NCBI RefSeq assembly: GCF_020536995.1
Contig: NC_068357.1
Location: 60,372,123 to 60,436,122, forward strand
Reading direction: 5' to 3'
Source: Dreissena polymorpha
Taxonomy: Eukaryota > Mollusca > Bivalvia > Myida > Dreissenidae
DNA length: 64,000 nucleotides
Shown here: in pieces, positions 55,601 to 63,688 of the stretch
Layout: each line of letters opens with the position of its first letter
Numbering within the stretch: position 1 is the first letter of the stretch
Notes under the pieces: model-generated
What the model saw: the letters and a program-made list of their open reading frames with translations, nothing else
What the model was told of the DNA's origin: nothing
The model's database searches: none
Made by a program: the position numbers and the translations under genes

Positions 55601-58600
55601 TATTTGACGTTCAACCTTTAAGAGGAACGTTGACCTATAAAGTATGGACATAGGTATTATGGCTTGCGACATACAATATAAACACAGTGCACATTCTTGG
55701 CAACATATTAAAAAATTTCCTAACAAATAATGAAGTTTGGAAATTTCTGGATGCTCTAACATGGTGTTTGCTTCATGCATACAACTTGGTGGGGGCATGA
55801 CAAGAAGGTCATTACCGCCCAAGGAACTGAGTATGGTATGAGCATGATATGAAGCTCATTCAAGGAAAAGTCGGATAAATGTTAGTTTGTAATGTGACCT
55901 CCCAGGTAAGCCATAGCAATCCGCACAGGCATATCAGGAACAATACTTTCTGCCTAAAGTGGATTTTCGGGTAGAAGAGATTTCCTTTGAACAAAAAATT
56001 GCACACAAGTAGAAAGGGTTGTCCTTGATAAGCCAGTGATGGCTGCACAAGATAATTAATAAATAATCGACAGGTAACCGTTGGTTATTGACGTAATAAC
56101 CAACGGTATGGAGTTCCGATGCGTAGGAATTAAACCACGAGGGCGTAGCCCAAGTGGTTCGAAAGCAAGCATCGGAACGACATACCGTTGGTTATTACCG
56201 CAATAACCAACGATTACCCGTCGATTATTTCGTTTCTAACACGATTTCATTAATAAGTTATCGGCAATTTAAAGGTTATAAATAAGAATTATATTAACCG
56301 AACCTCCTCCACTTTTCCGCGAAAACCTGACGACACCACAACAATGAAAATCAAATGACGTGGTCTTCATTCATAAACAGTGCGCCGACAATCAAAGTGA
56401 CGTCACTTAAAACAACCGTTGGTATTTCGGGGTAATAACCAACGGTAGTTTTCCTTCTTTGTATATAGAAAACAAGTCACGTGCCATGGTAGAATCTGGG
56501 ATAACCTTTCAAGCGAATGCTTTGAGCCCAGTTTTTCCTGTCAATTTTACCTGTCTGGTTGCCATGGATTCAGTAGCCATGGCAATGGCATGTTGAACAT
56601 AGTGCTGGATTGTTGGTGTCAAATTTCTTGAAGCCAAGAAATCAGTGAATGGTGCATCTAGAACGTCTACAAATATGAAACAAGACATTATAATAACATA
56701 GGCAAGTTGATGATTTTCAAAGTAAAAAAATACCTGATCTCAAATGTTTTAAATATTTTACAATATAACCAGTATGCACTCGACAATCCAAGGTGAAAAT
56801 ATTGGCAAAGTTGTACAGGGTTATCACCTTGTGTACCTTTCTTTGTCAAAGGAATTGTGACATTTGATTTATTGCATTGCACAAACATATGCTATCATAA
56901 ACAACCCAAATATGCACTGACAAATAGTCACACTAAATGCTCTATTGTTGAATTAAAAATAAAACAGAAATAAAACCAACAAAACTATAAACCTCCCAAT
57001 TCCTCCATTTTGTTCTCATAGTCTAGACAGAACTGTATGAACTTCATAAGCATCCGTTTCTCCAGCATACTGACAGACTGGCTACTAAACACATCTGATC
57101 TGGAGCATGGCACCTACATACGTGGGCAAACAAGAGTTAGTATTTCAGCCTTAAATTGTTGTAATAAATTGAGCCTTGTTCTGGGAAAACTGGGCTTAAT
57201 ACATGTGGTTTAAAAAATAATAAAAGCGGAAAGTGTCTTCTCTGATTAGCCTGTGCAGACTACAAACGCATTAAGCCCAGTTTTTCCAAGAACAAGCCCC
57301 AATTTAATTCAGAACTTAATAAACATGTTTTATTTTTATTTTCAATAACATACACGATGCACAAATTATATCAACATAACCCATTATGTTATGTATTGTG
57401 ATACAAACTTATCTACCCACAAATCTTTTGTCAGTATAAGAATGTTCATACAACCCAAGTGCACATAGCAATACTTTCAGACTCGCTCTGGGAAAACTGG
57501 GCTTAATGCATGTGCATAAAGTGTCGTTCCAGATTAGCCTGTGCAGATTGCAAGAGTGACACTCTCTGCCATAAACTTGATTTTGCTAAAAAAGACTTCC
57601 TTCAAACAAAAAATCCGCCTAAACGAGATTTCGCTAAGAAAAGACTTCCTTCAAACAAAAAATACCATTAAAGCAGAAAGTGTCTTCCCTGATGAAAATT
57701 TTGGATGGAAATTAATGCACATGCATTGAGCCCAGTTTTCTCAAAACGAGGCTAAATAGAACTGTATCCATAAACTAGGACATCTTATTAGGGATCTGTA
57801 CCTTCTCTACAGTTCCTTTCATGACAGTGAGTATCTGTGTGACTGTTTTAAACTCGCAGTACTTTGCAATGTCGGACTGGATCAGTAGCTCAACCATATC
57901 ACCTACTGAGAACAGAACCTAAAAGCAATAACACACAGAATTGTTACATTAAATATAAATATGGATAATGAATTTAATTCATTAACATTTTGAACTTTAA
58001 ACTAATGTTAATGAATTTAAACTGCCACCATAGAACGATGGCATTATTTCAATTAAGAAAACATACTGTGGAAATAAAAAGATATATATAAGTTACCATT
58101 GTTATCACATGACAGTTATCAAATAACGAACGATGCATTGGAAGTACCAATATGACTATATAACCAACAAGACATAAGTATCCAATGTACCTTTGGGGAA
58201 AGGTCCAGGTTAAATCTTCTCCATTCTGATTTAATTCTACTTGTTGTCCACAGTCTAGCCTTTATTTCTTGCTGAACACCACCAATAGTTTCAGAACTCT
58301 GAGGCTTATCTGCTTTCCCCAAAGTGGCATTAGAGGCGTCTCCATTCTCCGTTGCTTCCTTTACGGCCACTCCTACTGCTGCAAGTCTATCACTAACCTC
58401 AGTGACATCATCTGGTTTAGACTGGCCTGGATGGCTTTCAATATGTGAGGGTGTTAATTCATCTTTATGTGTTGATTGTTCAGTTTTTCCATGGTCTTCA
58501 CTTTCTACAGGTTTAACAACCCTTGCCTCTAAATTTTCAGGAATGTCAGGCGTTTCCTTGCCAGCCTCTTGTTGATTTTCGTCAATCTTTTCATTATTTT

Positions 58601-61600
58601 CATCTGTGCCACTGCAATATAAATAAATATCTGATCAAGTTAAAAAAAACAAAAAGAACTAAATGTCCCAGCGCCTCATTAAGTACCAGTGAAAAATAAA
58701 CTGTAAATACTATAAATTGGAAGGTTAAACAATTGTATGAATGCAGTATGCTGATAAACACATACACAAGTCTGCCACAAAATTAGACTTCCAACATGTC
58801 ACTCATCAGGTTGGCAATAAAGTCGCAGGCTAAGCCACTATCATATAAATTGTCATTTTGTGTAATTGCCCAACTGATCAACGCTGAAGGTTTACTGGCT
58901 GGCTTAATATAAACACCAGCACCATCAAGACATCAAGATACGCAAAATAATCTCAGTGATATCTATAGGAAATTCCTGATATTAAAGCACGTTGATGGAA
59001 CATAGTTATATACATAATACTTTTTAATATAAAAATATTCATTTAATCAAGTGAACAACAAGTTGAAACAACAAACCTCTCTGAACTTTATTATCCATGT
59101 CAAATGGGTACAAATTTGCTCACCTGACAAAATATTCTACAACAGCATTGGAGAAGGAGGTTTTGTTCAAGGGCATCTCAATGAGACGTTCATTGCTTTC
59201 TAGGATCTCAGAATCATTCACAGCTGGTCGTGCAATGCAGTCTACGCTTGCTGACCCTTCCTATGATGATAATGAAAACATCACAGTGACTTGTTGCTAG
59301 AATGGCACCACAAGCTGGGTCAAATATAATTACATTTTCAGTATTTTATAGAGCAACCTTTTTTCCCCCAATTGGTTTCATAGCAGACATTGAACAAGAA
59401 ACAGTCGGAGACGGGTGATGCTCCCCAAAGATTTTTTTGTCACAATTTTGCACTATATATTCAGATAAAAGGAAACGTCTTGAGGGGCATAACTTTGGAC
59501 AAAATAATACGATGGATGGTTTAGCAACTTAAAAATTTCAAAGGGCCATAACTCTCTAAATAAATCATCTAACCAGAACCTACAAATAACATGCGCATCT
59601 CCTCAAGGTAGTTAAGCTTCCCATAGAGCTTCATTGAATTCCAGTCAGTAGTTGGGGAGAAATAGCCCAGACAAGAATTGCTCTATATGTACAGGTTATA
59701 GAAAATTTCAAAGGGCCATAACTCTGTGAAAAATCATCCAACCATAACCGGCTGATAATATGCACATCTCCTGTTGGTAGTGAAGCTTCCCATAAAGTTT
59801 CTTTGAATTCCAGTAATAAGTTGCTGAGAAATAGCTCGGACAAGAATTGCCCTATATGTACAATGGAAAATTTCAAAGGGCCATAACTCTGTGAAAAGTT
59901 ATCCGACAAGACGGCTGATATTATGCACATCTCCTCTTGGTAGTGAAGCTTCCCATAAAGTTTCATTAAATTCCGGACATTAGTTGCTGAGAAATAGCCC
60001 GGACAAGAAATGCACTATATGTACAGTTAATGAAAAATTTCAAAGGGCCATAACTCTGTGAAAAATCATCCAACCCGAACCCGCTGATAATATGCACATC
60101 TCCTCTTGGTAGTGAAGCTTCCCTTAAAGTTTAATTGAATTCCGGTCGTTAATTGCTGAGAAATAGCCTGGACAAAAATTGTGCACTGACGGACACACGG
60201 ACAGACGGACAGACGAAGCGGCGACTATATGCTCCCCCCCCAAATAATAATAATAATAAATGAATCCAAAATACGGACTTGCTTCTTCACATAGTAGTTA
60301 TTTCCAAAGTGATAATATACAACCAAATGCTTAGCCATATTATACCTAAAGATAAATTTACAATTAAGACTTAGATAAAGCATAGTTATCTTGTAGTAAT
60401 TTATTTACATGTATGCAAACACAACAAGTTAATCAAATATAGGAATCTTTTGGACCGTTATAAGACTATTATGTAATTCAAAACTGCATTTTGTTTTTAG
60501 CATAGATTCCTCATTATATATGTGATTCATAATGGCATTAATGAAAAAATAATTGCTGGTAACCTAGCAACTATAGTTTGCTTATTGGATTCAAAAATTT
60601 AGAAACACTAATCATTGTTAAAGTGTAGATGTTAACCTTAACATATTTTGTTTAGAATCACTTAATATTGCGTTGCTTATTAATAAGTATTTGTTTAAAG
60701 TAAACAATGTACAATTTTGGAAGGAACTTATAACAAAGTATATATGATTAACTAAGTCTTGCATATACATGTCTTTGTAAATTGATTGTATAATAAAAAT
60801 ACATTACAAATTGAATAAAGTCATTGAAACAGTAAATAAAAATATTGTAGTCTTGGATCCTGGCGAGTTTTTATTGAATTGAACTCTTTTCAACTCAAAG
60901 TGAAAATGGCTATATGCATAAACCAGAAACCAGTAACTTAGATTCTTCAGATTGTATGCTATTTATTTCCGCCTATCAGCAGGCTTGGAAATGAAACCTT
61001 TAAAGGGACTGTCAACCACGAATTACGAAAAAAGAAATGTTCTAAAATACCGTATTTTTTTACAATGATTAGTCTATATTGATTAAAATATCACGACTGG
61101 TATATTACATTACTTGAAAAAAGTTAATATTTTCAGTATATTTGATAATAAATTGTGCGATGTGAACTTGAAAGTACATCGCGAAAATAGGTGACATAAC
61201 GATACACACTATAAATAACGCAAGAAGATTGATCATTTTATATATTGGATATATACAATTCGCTACGCATGCACAATTTGCATTTCTGGGTTTTACCATT
61301 TGACAATGATGATCAATCTACAGTACTGGCGTTATTTATAGTTAACTGGTAGTTACCTGGTAGACATACCCAGTAAAATTTATTACCAAATATACTGAAC
61401 ATATGAAAACTTTTCAACTTTTTTCAAGTAATGTAATATACCAGAAGTGATATTTTAATCAATATAAACTAATAATTGTAAAAAAATACGGTATTTTACA
61501 ACTTTTCTTTTCTTCATCGTTGTGGTTGCCAGTCCCTTTAAAACTTGATTCTATTAATTAAGAAATGCTTGTAATTGAATTTTAGTTTCCTAATGGACTA

Positions 61601-62782
61601 CAAACAGGTCAAAACGTGCAACTGAGGGGTAATGGGTTAAAAAAAGAACCAATGCCTCAAAGGTGTCTTACAGCATGTCTCTGTGCCCATTCTTCCAGAC
61701 TGTTCAGGTTAAAGGAGGCCCAGTCTCCGCTGTAGTGATCATTTCTGCAGGGAAGAATCTCAAGAGTAACACAAACACTTTGCAATGTACATCAATCTTT
61801 TATTTATTATTAAGTTATCATGTACAGTGTTTTTTTTACAAATAGGAAGATGGTGGCGGGGCCTGTCCAAAGGGGAAAAACGCGTCGTTTTTTAGGAAAA
61901 GGGGAAAATTAAAAATTCACTCTTTTATATGTTATGATATTTATTATATGAATACACATGTACGTGTATGTATGAATGTAATATTCACAGCTGAATGTCT
62001 TTGTCCTTTTTCTTAAATGTATATCAATGATTTTTTCAACATTAGTTTCAGACAGTTCAGCCTTCATGCACAGTCTCAGTATTCCTAGCCATTTCGAGTC
62101 TTATTGGGATTTTTTAATCGATAAAATGGCAAATTTGAGCATTTTTTATCAATAAAATGGACCAAATTGGAATGTTTTTATCAACCAATATTGACACAAT
62201 ATAGATACATCAGGTCTTTTCCTGGCCATTTTGGGAAAAATGCAATTCATATGAAAAGTCCACAGATGTGGGAAAAACTAATTTAATATAACTCTTTATA
62301 ATAATTCAAAATCATATTATTTTTTATATACTTTGTTAGTTGTTTAGGAAATTAATTTGAAATATATTTTTATCATTAGAGTTCTTTGTAATAAAAAAAA
62401 AATTGTTTTTTGTTTTTGTTAAAGTTCTGGAGGGGATTTTTTCTACAAAATTGGGGAAAAATATACACTCTTTTTTTAGGGGAATGGGGCCGAATATCGG
62501 CCCCAAAATTGCCTTAAAAAAACACTGATGTATTACATAAGCATTCTACATAAATCTATAATTGAATTGCATAAGGTTTCATGCTTTAAATGTGAACTTT
62601 TATATTTAAATAATAACACATTTAAGTTAAGTATTAAAGTAAATGTAATAATGACTCTCATATAATCAAACAATTCAAACAGAACTTTTTGTTAAGAATA
62701 ATTGGTTTTACATACTTATCCAAATGAAGAACTCTCTGTCCAATTCTGGAGAATGCTGCAGCAACAATGCTCTCAGGCATGC
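43429..62782 (-). CDS. CHM: Rab escort protein (Rab geranylgeranyltransferase component A)
   Basis: Sixteen exons, all with GT-AG borders and matching phases: 62716-62782, 61672-61744, 59124-59260, 58191-58611, 57802-57918, 56993-57113, 56551-56666, 55112-55218, 54592-54666, 53453-53497, 52850-52918, 51860-51920, 48325-48424, 46192-46278, 45045-45199, 43429-43659. They sum to 1982 nt, about 659 codons plus one base from exon 1. Exon 1 (start codon and the FDVIVIGTG-type nucleotide-fold strand) must lie beyond the right edge. Signature stretches are [52 protein letters not shown] and [10 protein letters not shown]. The order and length match human REP-1 (653 aa). The protein binds new Rab GTPases in the cytosol and presents them to Rab geranylgeranyl transferase, then delivers the prenylated Rab to membranes. 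GDI is excluded by the acidic insert and the long C-terminal region. Confidence 0.97.
43660..45044 (-). other. CHM intron 16 with old repeat
   Basis: G run at about 43748-43774. At about 44200-44815 a diverged tandem-element tail is visible (CAAAGTTTCATGATGAAATG, CTAGAGTGTTCAAAAGG, ending GGTCAGCTAAAAA). The sequence from 44880 to 45000 belongs to the dispersed hairpin repeat described at 57478-57755. Confidence 0.5.
44880..45000. repeat. hairpin MITE-like repeat, partial copy
   Basis: GCACAGGCTAATCTGGGACA followed by ACACTTTACACGCATGCA is the signature of this family, truncated on one side. Confidence 0.55.
45045..45199 (-). CDS. CHM: CHM exon 16
   Basis: [20 protein letters not shown], then [19 protein letters not shown]. 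Matches KPRILWALYFNMRD and SNVYVCSGPD of REP-1. Confidence 0.95.
45793..45985 (+). mobile_element. tRNA-derived SINE, well preserved
   Basis: A box TGGCGTAATGG and B box GGTTCGATCCC both fit the RNA polymerase III consensus exactly, at tRNA spacing. The head resembles tRNA-Arg. The body continues through AAACGGACTCGACAGTGTTT to CTAAAATAAATAGGTTTAAA. It sits in a CHM intron, antisense to the gene. It is probably one of the bivalve SINE families, but I cannot name it. Confidence 0.75.
46192..46278 (-). CDS. CHM: CHM exon 15
   Basis: [20 protein letters not shown] then AVDTLFSK, equal to [20 protein letters not shown] of REP-1. Donor GTCAGT. Confidence 0.92.
46325..47985 (+). repeat. tandem-unit element with G-rich head, in CHM intron
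   Basis: The head AACAAGAGCACTGCC..GCTCATCTATTTTC pairs with the tail AAAATAGATGAGCTAAAAA, an inverted end motif. After a G-rich block (46385-46820) come about six units of 145-170 bp containing TATGAAAGCAATAGCTTTGA, CACAAAACTTAACC and CATAATTCTGTCAAAATGCC. The tail has GACGCCAACGCCGACGCCAA. Confidence 0.75.
46385..46820. repeat. G-rich tracts, quadruplex-prone, with duplicated block
   Basis: Several runs of 7-19 G on the plus strand, separated by AT-rich spacers. A block starting GGTTGGACGGTATTT and ending TTTGGGTTTTTTAAC occurs twice (about 46510 and 46740). Confidence 0.65.
48085..48353 (-). repeat. 67-bp tandem repeat carrying four 5' splice sites
   Basis: Four units of exactly 67 bp spacing (TTACACAGTCCAGGTGG at 48120, 48187, 48254 and 48321). 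Each unit holds the end of CHM exon 14 (minus-strand GCATGGCTG..CCACCTGGACTGT) and a donor: GTAAGT, GTAAGC, GTAAGT, GTAAGT. Confidence 0.85.
48325..48424 (-). CDS. CHM: CHM exon 14, with repeated donor
   Basis: [20 protein letters not shown] then [13 protein letters not shown]. The in-phase donor GTAAGT at 48324 is the first of four. Three further copies of the exon end plus donor follow in a 67-bp tandem repeat. Using any later donor adds a stop codon. Confidence 0.9.
48839..51832 (+). repeat. 3 kb composite tandem element in CHM intron
   Basis: The head is AAACAAGAGGGCCAAGATGG, then CGCTCACCTGAG. A complete tail (CACCTGAGCAATCAGGTGAG) occurs at about 49268-49290 and again at 51805-51826. 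Between them lie about seven units of 90-140 bp around CATGATGATTGGGCAAAAA, CTTCTAGAGTGTTCAC and CACTGGCGGCCATGTTTT, and a second unit type of about 190 bp (AAACCTAAACGCAGATTTCG, GGAAAGGCCTTGTCCATATA). It may be an element into which a second relative inserted or expanded. Confidence 0.7.
51860..51920 (-). CDS. CHM: CHM exon 13
   Basis: [20 protein letters not shown], equal to [20 protein letters not shown] of REP-1. Donor GTTTGA is weak. Confidence 0.92.
51921..52849 (-). other. CHM intron 12
   Basis: AT-rich. A C run lies near 52288. No repeat ends recognised. Confidence 0.4.
52850..52918 (-). CDS. CHM: CHM exon 12
   Basis: [20 protein letters not shown] then RLV. The GTGGGT donor at 52849 was chosen because it keeps phase and family length. 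A nearby alternative (GTCTAT after PDQFL) would shorten the protein by about nine residues. Confidence 0.8.
53453..53497 (-). CDS. CHM: CHM exon 11, 45-nt microexon
   Basis: Adds [14 protein letters not shown] and restores the segment equal to human KCKAIIDQFGQRIISE. Acceptor TTAACTTTTAG, donor GTAGGT. Without it the protein would lack this strand but stay in frame. Confidence 0.88.
53498..54591 (-). other. CHM intron 10
   Basis: AT-rich. At 53955-53995 a scrap of the hairpin repeat (GAGCCTTTCCCTGGAAAAAC). At about 54110-54415 a single tandem-element unit ending CCAATTCTATATCCCTCCCC. Confidence 0.4.
54415..54560. repeat. hairpin MITE-like repeat, partial copy
   Basis: GTCCAAGCTAATCTGGGACA, CTGATAAGCCAGTGCGGACA and TTTTTAATGAACAATTCCAT identify a diverged copy of the family at 57478-57755. 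Confidence 0.5.
54592..54666 (-). CDS. CHM: CHM exon 10
   Basis: [20 protein letters not shown] then DEANR. Phase 2 at both ends. Donor GTAGGG. Confidence 0.96.
54667..55111 (-). other. CHM intron 9
   Basis: AT-rich with nothing recognised. Confidence 0.4.
55112..55218 (-). CDS. CHM: CHM exon 9
   Basis: [20 protein letters not shown] then GEMPQSFCR, the most conserved REP/GDI motif. Confidence 0.97.
55219..55889 (-). other. CHM intron 8, first part
   Basis: AT-rich with no feature seen before the repeats at 55890-56495. Confidence 0.4.
55890..56050. repeat. hairpin MITE-like repeat, partial copy
   Basis: CCATAGCAATCCGCACAGGC, CTGCCTAAAGTGGATTTTCG and GTTGTCCTTGATAAGCCAGT belong to the same family as 57478-57755. 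Confidence 0.5.
56061..56495 (+). repeat. foldback-type element, full-length copy
   Basis: It contains three palindromic blocks built on ACCGTTGGTTATT and AATAACCAACGGT. The middle holds GTAGCCCAAGTGG, which fits an RNA polymerase III A box, next to GGTTCGAAAGC, which only partly fits a B box. It ends GTCACGTGCCATGGTAGAAT. The deleted, inverted relative is at 10526-10707. Confidence 0.7.
56551..56666 (-). CDS. CHM: CHM exon 8
   Basis: [20 protein letters not shown] then QHAIAMATE. Directly downstream of the donor, at 56504-56545, lies a scrap of the AAACTGGGCTTAATGCATG repeat, so the repeat borders the splice site. Confidence 0.94.
56993..57113 (-). CDS. CHM: CHM exon 7
   Basis: [20 protein letters not shown] then [13 protein letters not shown], nearly identical in pattern to human [20 protein letters not shown]. 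Confidence 0.96.
57170..57300. repeat. hairpin MITE-like repeat, short copy
   Basis: The ends CTTGTTCTGGGAAAACTGGG and AAGCCCAGTTTTTCCAAGAA are inverted repeats. The middle reads GAAAGTGTCTTCTCTGATTA. Confidence 0.65.
57478..57755. repeat. hairpin MITE-like repeat, best copy
   Basis: The ends GCTCTGGGAAAACTGGGCTT and GAGCCCAGTTTTCTCAAAAC pair over more than 30 bp, continuing into AATGCATGTGC and GCACATGCATT. Inside, GATTAGCCTGTGCAGA and an AAAGACTTCCTTCAAAC segment are duplicated. Confidence 0.7.
57802..57918 (-). CDS. CHM: CHM exon 6
   Basis: 39 codons in phase 0, reading [20 protein letters not shown] and [12 protein letters not shown], matching the [20 protein letters not shown] part of REP-1. 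Confidence 0.95.
58191..58611 (-). CDS. CHM: CHM exon 5: acidic insert and [10 protein letters not shown]
   Basis: 421 nt. The first 115 or so residues are acidic and low in complexity ([25 protein letters not shown]), corresponding to the REP-specific insert absent from GDI. The end reads [13 protein letters not shown], the conserved second signature. Donor GTACAT, unusual at position 4-5. Confidence 0.93.
58612..59123 (-). other. CHM intron 4
   Basis: AT-rich with no repeat ends recognised. Confidence 0.4.
59124..59260 (-). CDS. CHM: CHM exon 4
   Basis: Contains [20 protein letters not shown] and NAVVEYFV. Donor GTGAGC, phase 2. Confidence 0.9.
59419..60237 (+). repeat. tandem-unit element with GCTCCCC ends, in CHM intron
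   Basis: It starts TGATGCTCCCCAAAGATT and ends CGACTATATGCTCCCCCCCC. Four to five units of about 165 bp contain TTTCAAAGGGCCATAACTCT, ATATGCACATCTCCTCTTGG and TAGTGAAGCTTCCCATAAAG. The tail carries CGGACACACGGACAGACGGA. An ATAATAATAATAATA microsatellite follows at 60245. Confidence 0.7.
60260..61001 (-). other. CHM intron 3, unique part
   Basis: AT-rich sequence with nothing recognised. Confidence 0.4.
61002..61539. mobile_element. foldback MITE, nearly one long hairpin
   Basis: AAAGGGACTGTCAACCACGA at the left pairs with TCGTTGTGGTTGCCAGTCCC at the right. The arms of about 150 bp pair almost throughout (AAAATACCGTATTTTTTTAC with GTAAAAAAATACGGTATTTT). Pairing resumes in the centre (TATAAATAACGC with GCGTTATTTATA). 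TA or TTTA is present at both borders. No coding capacity. It lies in a CHM intron. Confidence 0.8.
61672..61744 (-). CDS. CHM: CHM exon 3
   Basis: Reads [20 protein letters not shown] then QRHA, equal to the YYGGNWASF region of REP-1. Donor GTAAGA. Confidence 0.95.
61825..62527. mobile_element. hAT5-like MITE with 5-bp duplication ATGTA
   Basis: ATGTA stands at 61820-61824 and 62528-62532. The ends CAGTGTTTTTTTTACAA and, inverted, CAGTGTTTTTTTAAGGCAAT are inverted repeats. Subterminal blocks GGCGGGGCCTGTCC and GGGGCCGAATATCGGCCCC are GC-rich. 703 bp, non-coding, in a CHM intron. Confidence 0.75.
62716..62782 (-). CDS. CHM: CHM exon 2
   Basis: Acceptor TTTCTTTATCATAG, donor GTATGT. Encodes [20 protein letters not shown] then D, the first GDI/REP signature. 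The split first codon needs one base from exon 1. Confidence 0.95.
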
Positions 62783-63182
62783 CTATGATAAAGAAAACAA
62801 AATGACAAATTGAAATAATAAAATATCCTTTACAATTTACTGAAGTGCAGTTAAAAGAATTATGCAATTAAGCCTAAACTGAATGGTTATTTGTTCGAAA
62901 ATGCAAATGAGTATCAATTTTAAATAAATTCCCATCCTCCCAAACATTGACAGCATTAAAACTTCTAAATAGTTATTTTAAGTGGACTTATTAAACTCAT
63001 GGTCTCAAGAGTATTACGGATATATGTAATCACAGGGGTTTAGCTGTTGATCCCCACTGTCACAAACTGGGACAAATTTTCAAAAGCGGCGACAATTTTT
63101 TCAAAGTGGCGAATTTCATGAATGACATATTATTGTAGATTGTGCTTATCTGTATGAAAACAAGCAAATTTGTTGAATTGAA

Positions 63183-63445
63183 ATCCCCCGCCAATATGCT
63201 TCACAAACGTGTTATATTTGACACTCAAAAAAGCATTTTTTCAAGATACAAAGGGCCATAACTCCGTTATTAACAGATGGTGTACAATGCCATTTGGCGT
63301 GCATCATCCTAGTATCCATATATATACTCATACCAAGTTGCAATAATATCTGTCAAAGCACTTCCAAGATATGGCTTTGGACGGACGGACGGAAAGACGG
63401 ACGGACAACGCCAAAACAATATCTCTCCGCCGATGGCGGGGGATA
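63183..63445. mobile_element. GC-rich-TIR element, copy 3
   Basis: ATCCCCCGCCAATATGCTTC to GATGGCGGGGGATA. One internal unit, closely related to 7687-8003 (CAAGTTGCAATAATATCTG, CAAAGCACTTCCAAGATATG). Confidence 0.7.
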
Positions 63446-63688
63446 ATACATGATAATAAATCAATTGGCGGTGATTCTGAGCGACAAGAACATTTGGGTG
63501 ATGTCTCCGCAATTCCATGGTGACCATTGCCCAATGCATCTCGGTGTACGGCAATCAACCCGAATCACCGGGAACTGCTGTGATTCAACTTTTGTCGCTG
63601 AATAGAAGAATTCGGCAACATGGGAATCGGAAATATGCATTCCGCAAACTGGGATACAATGTAAACAAGGTCTGTTTGTAAAACATGC

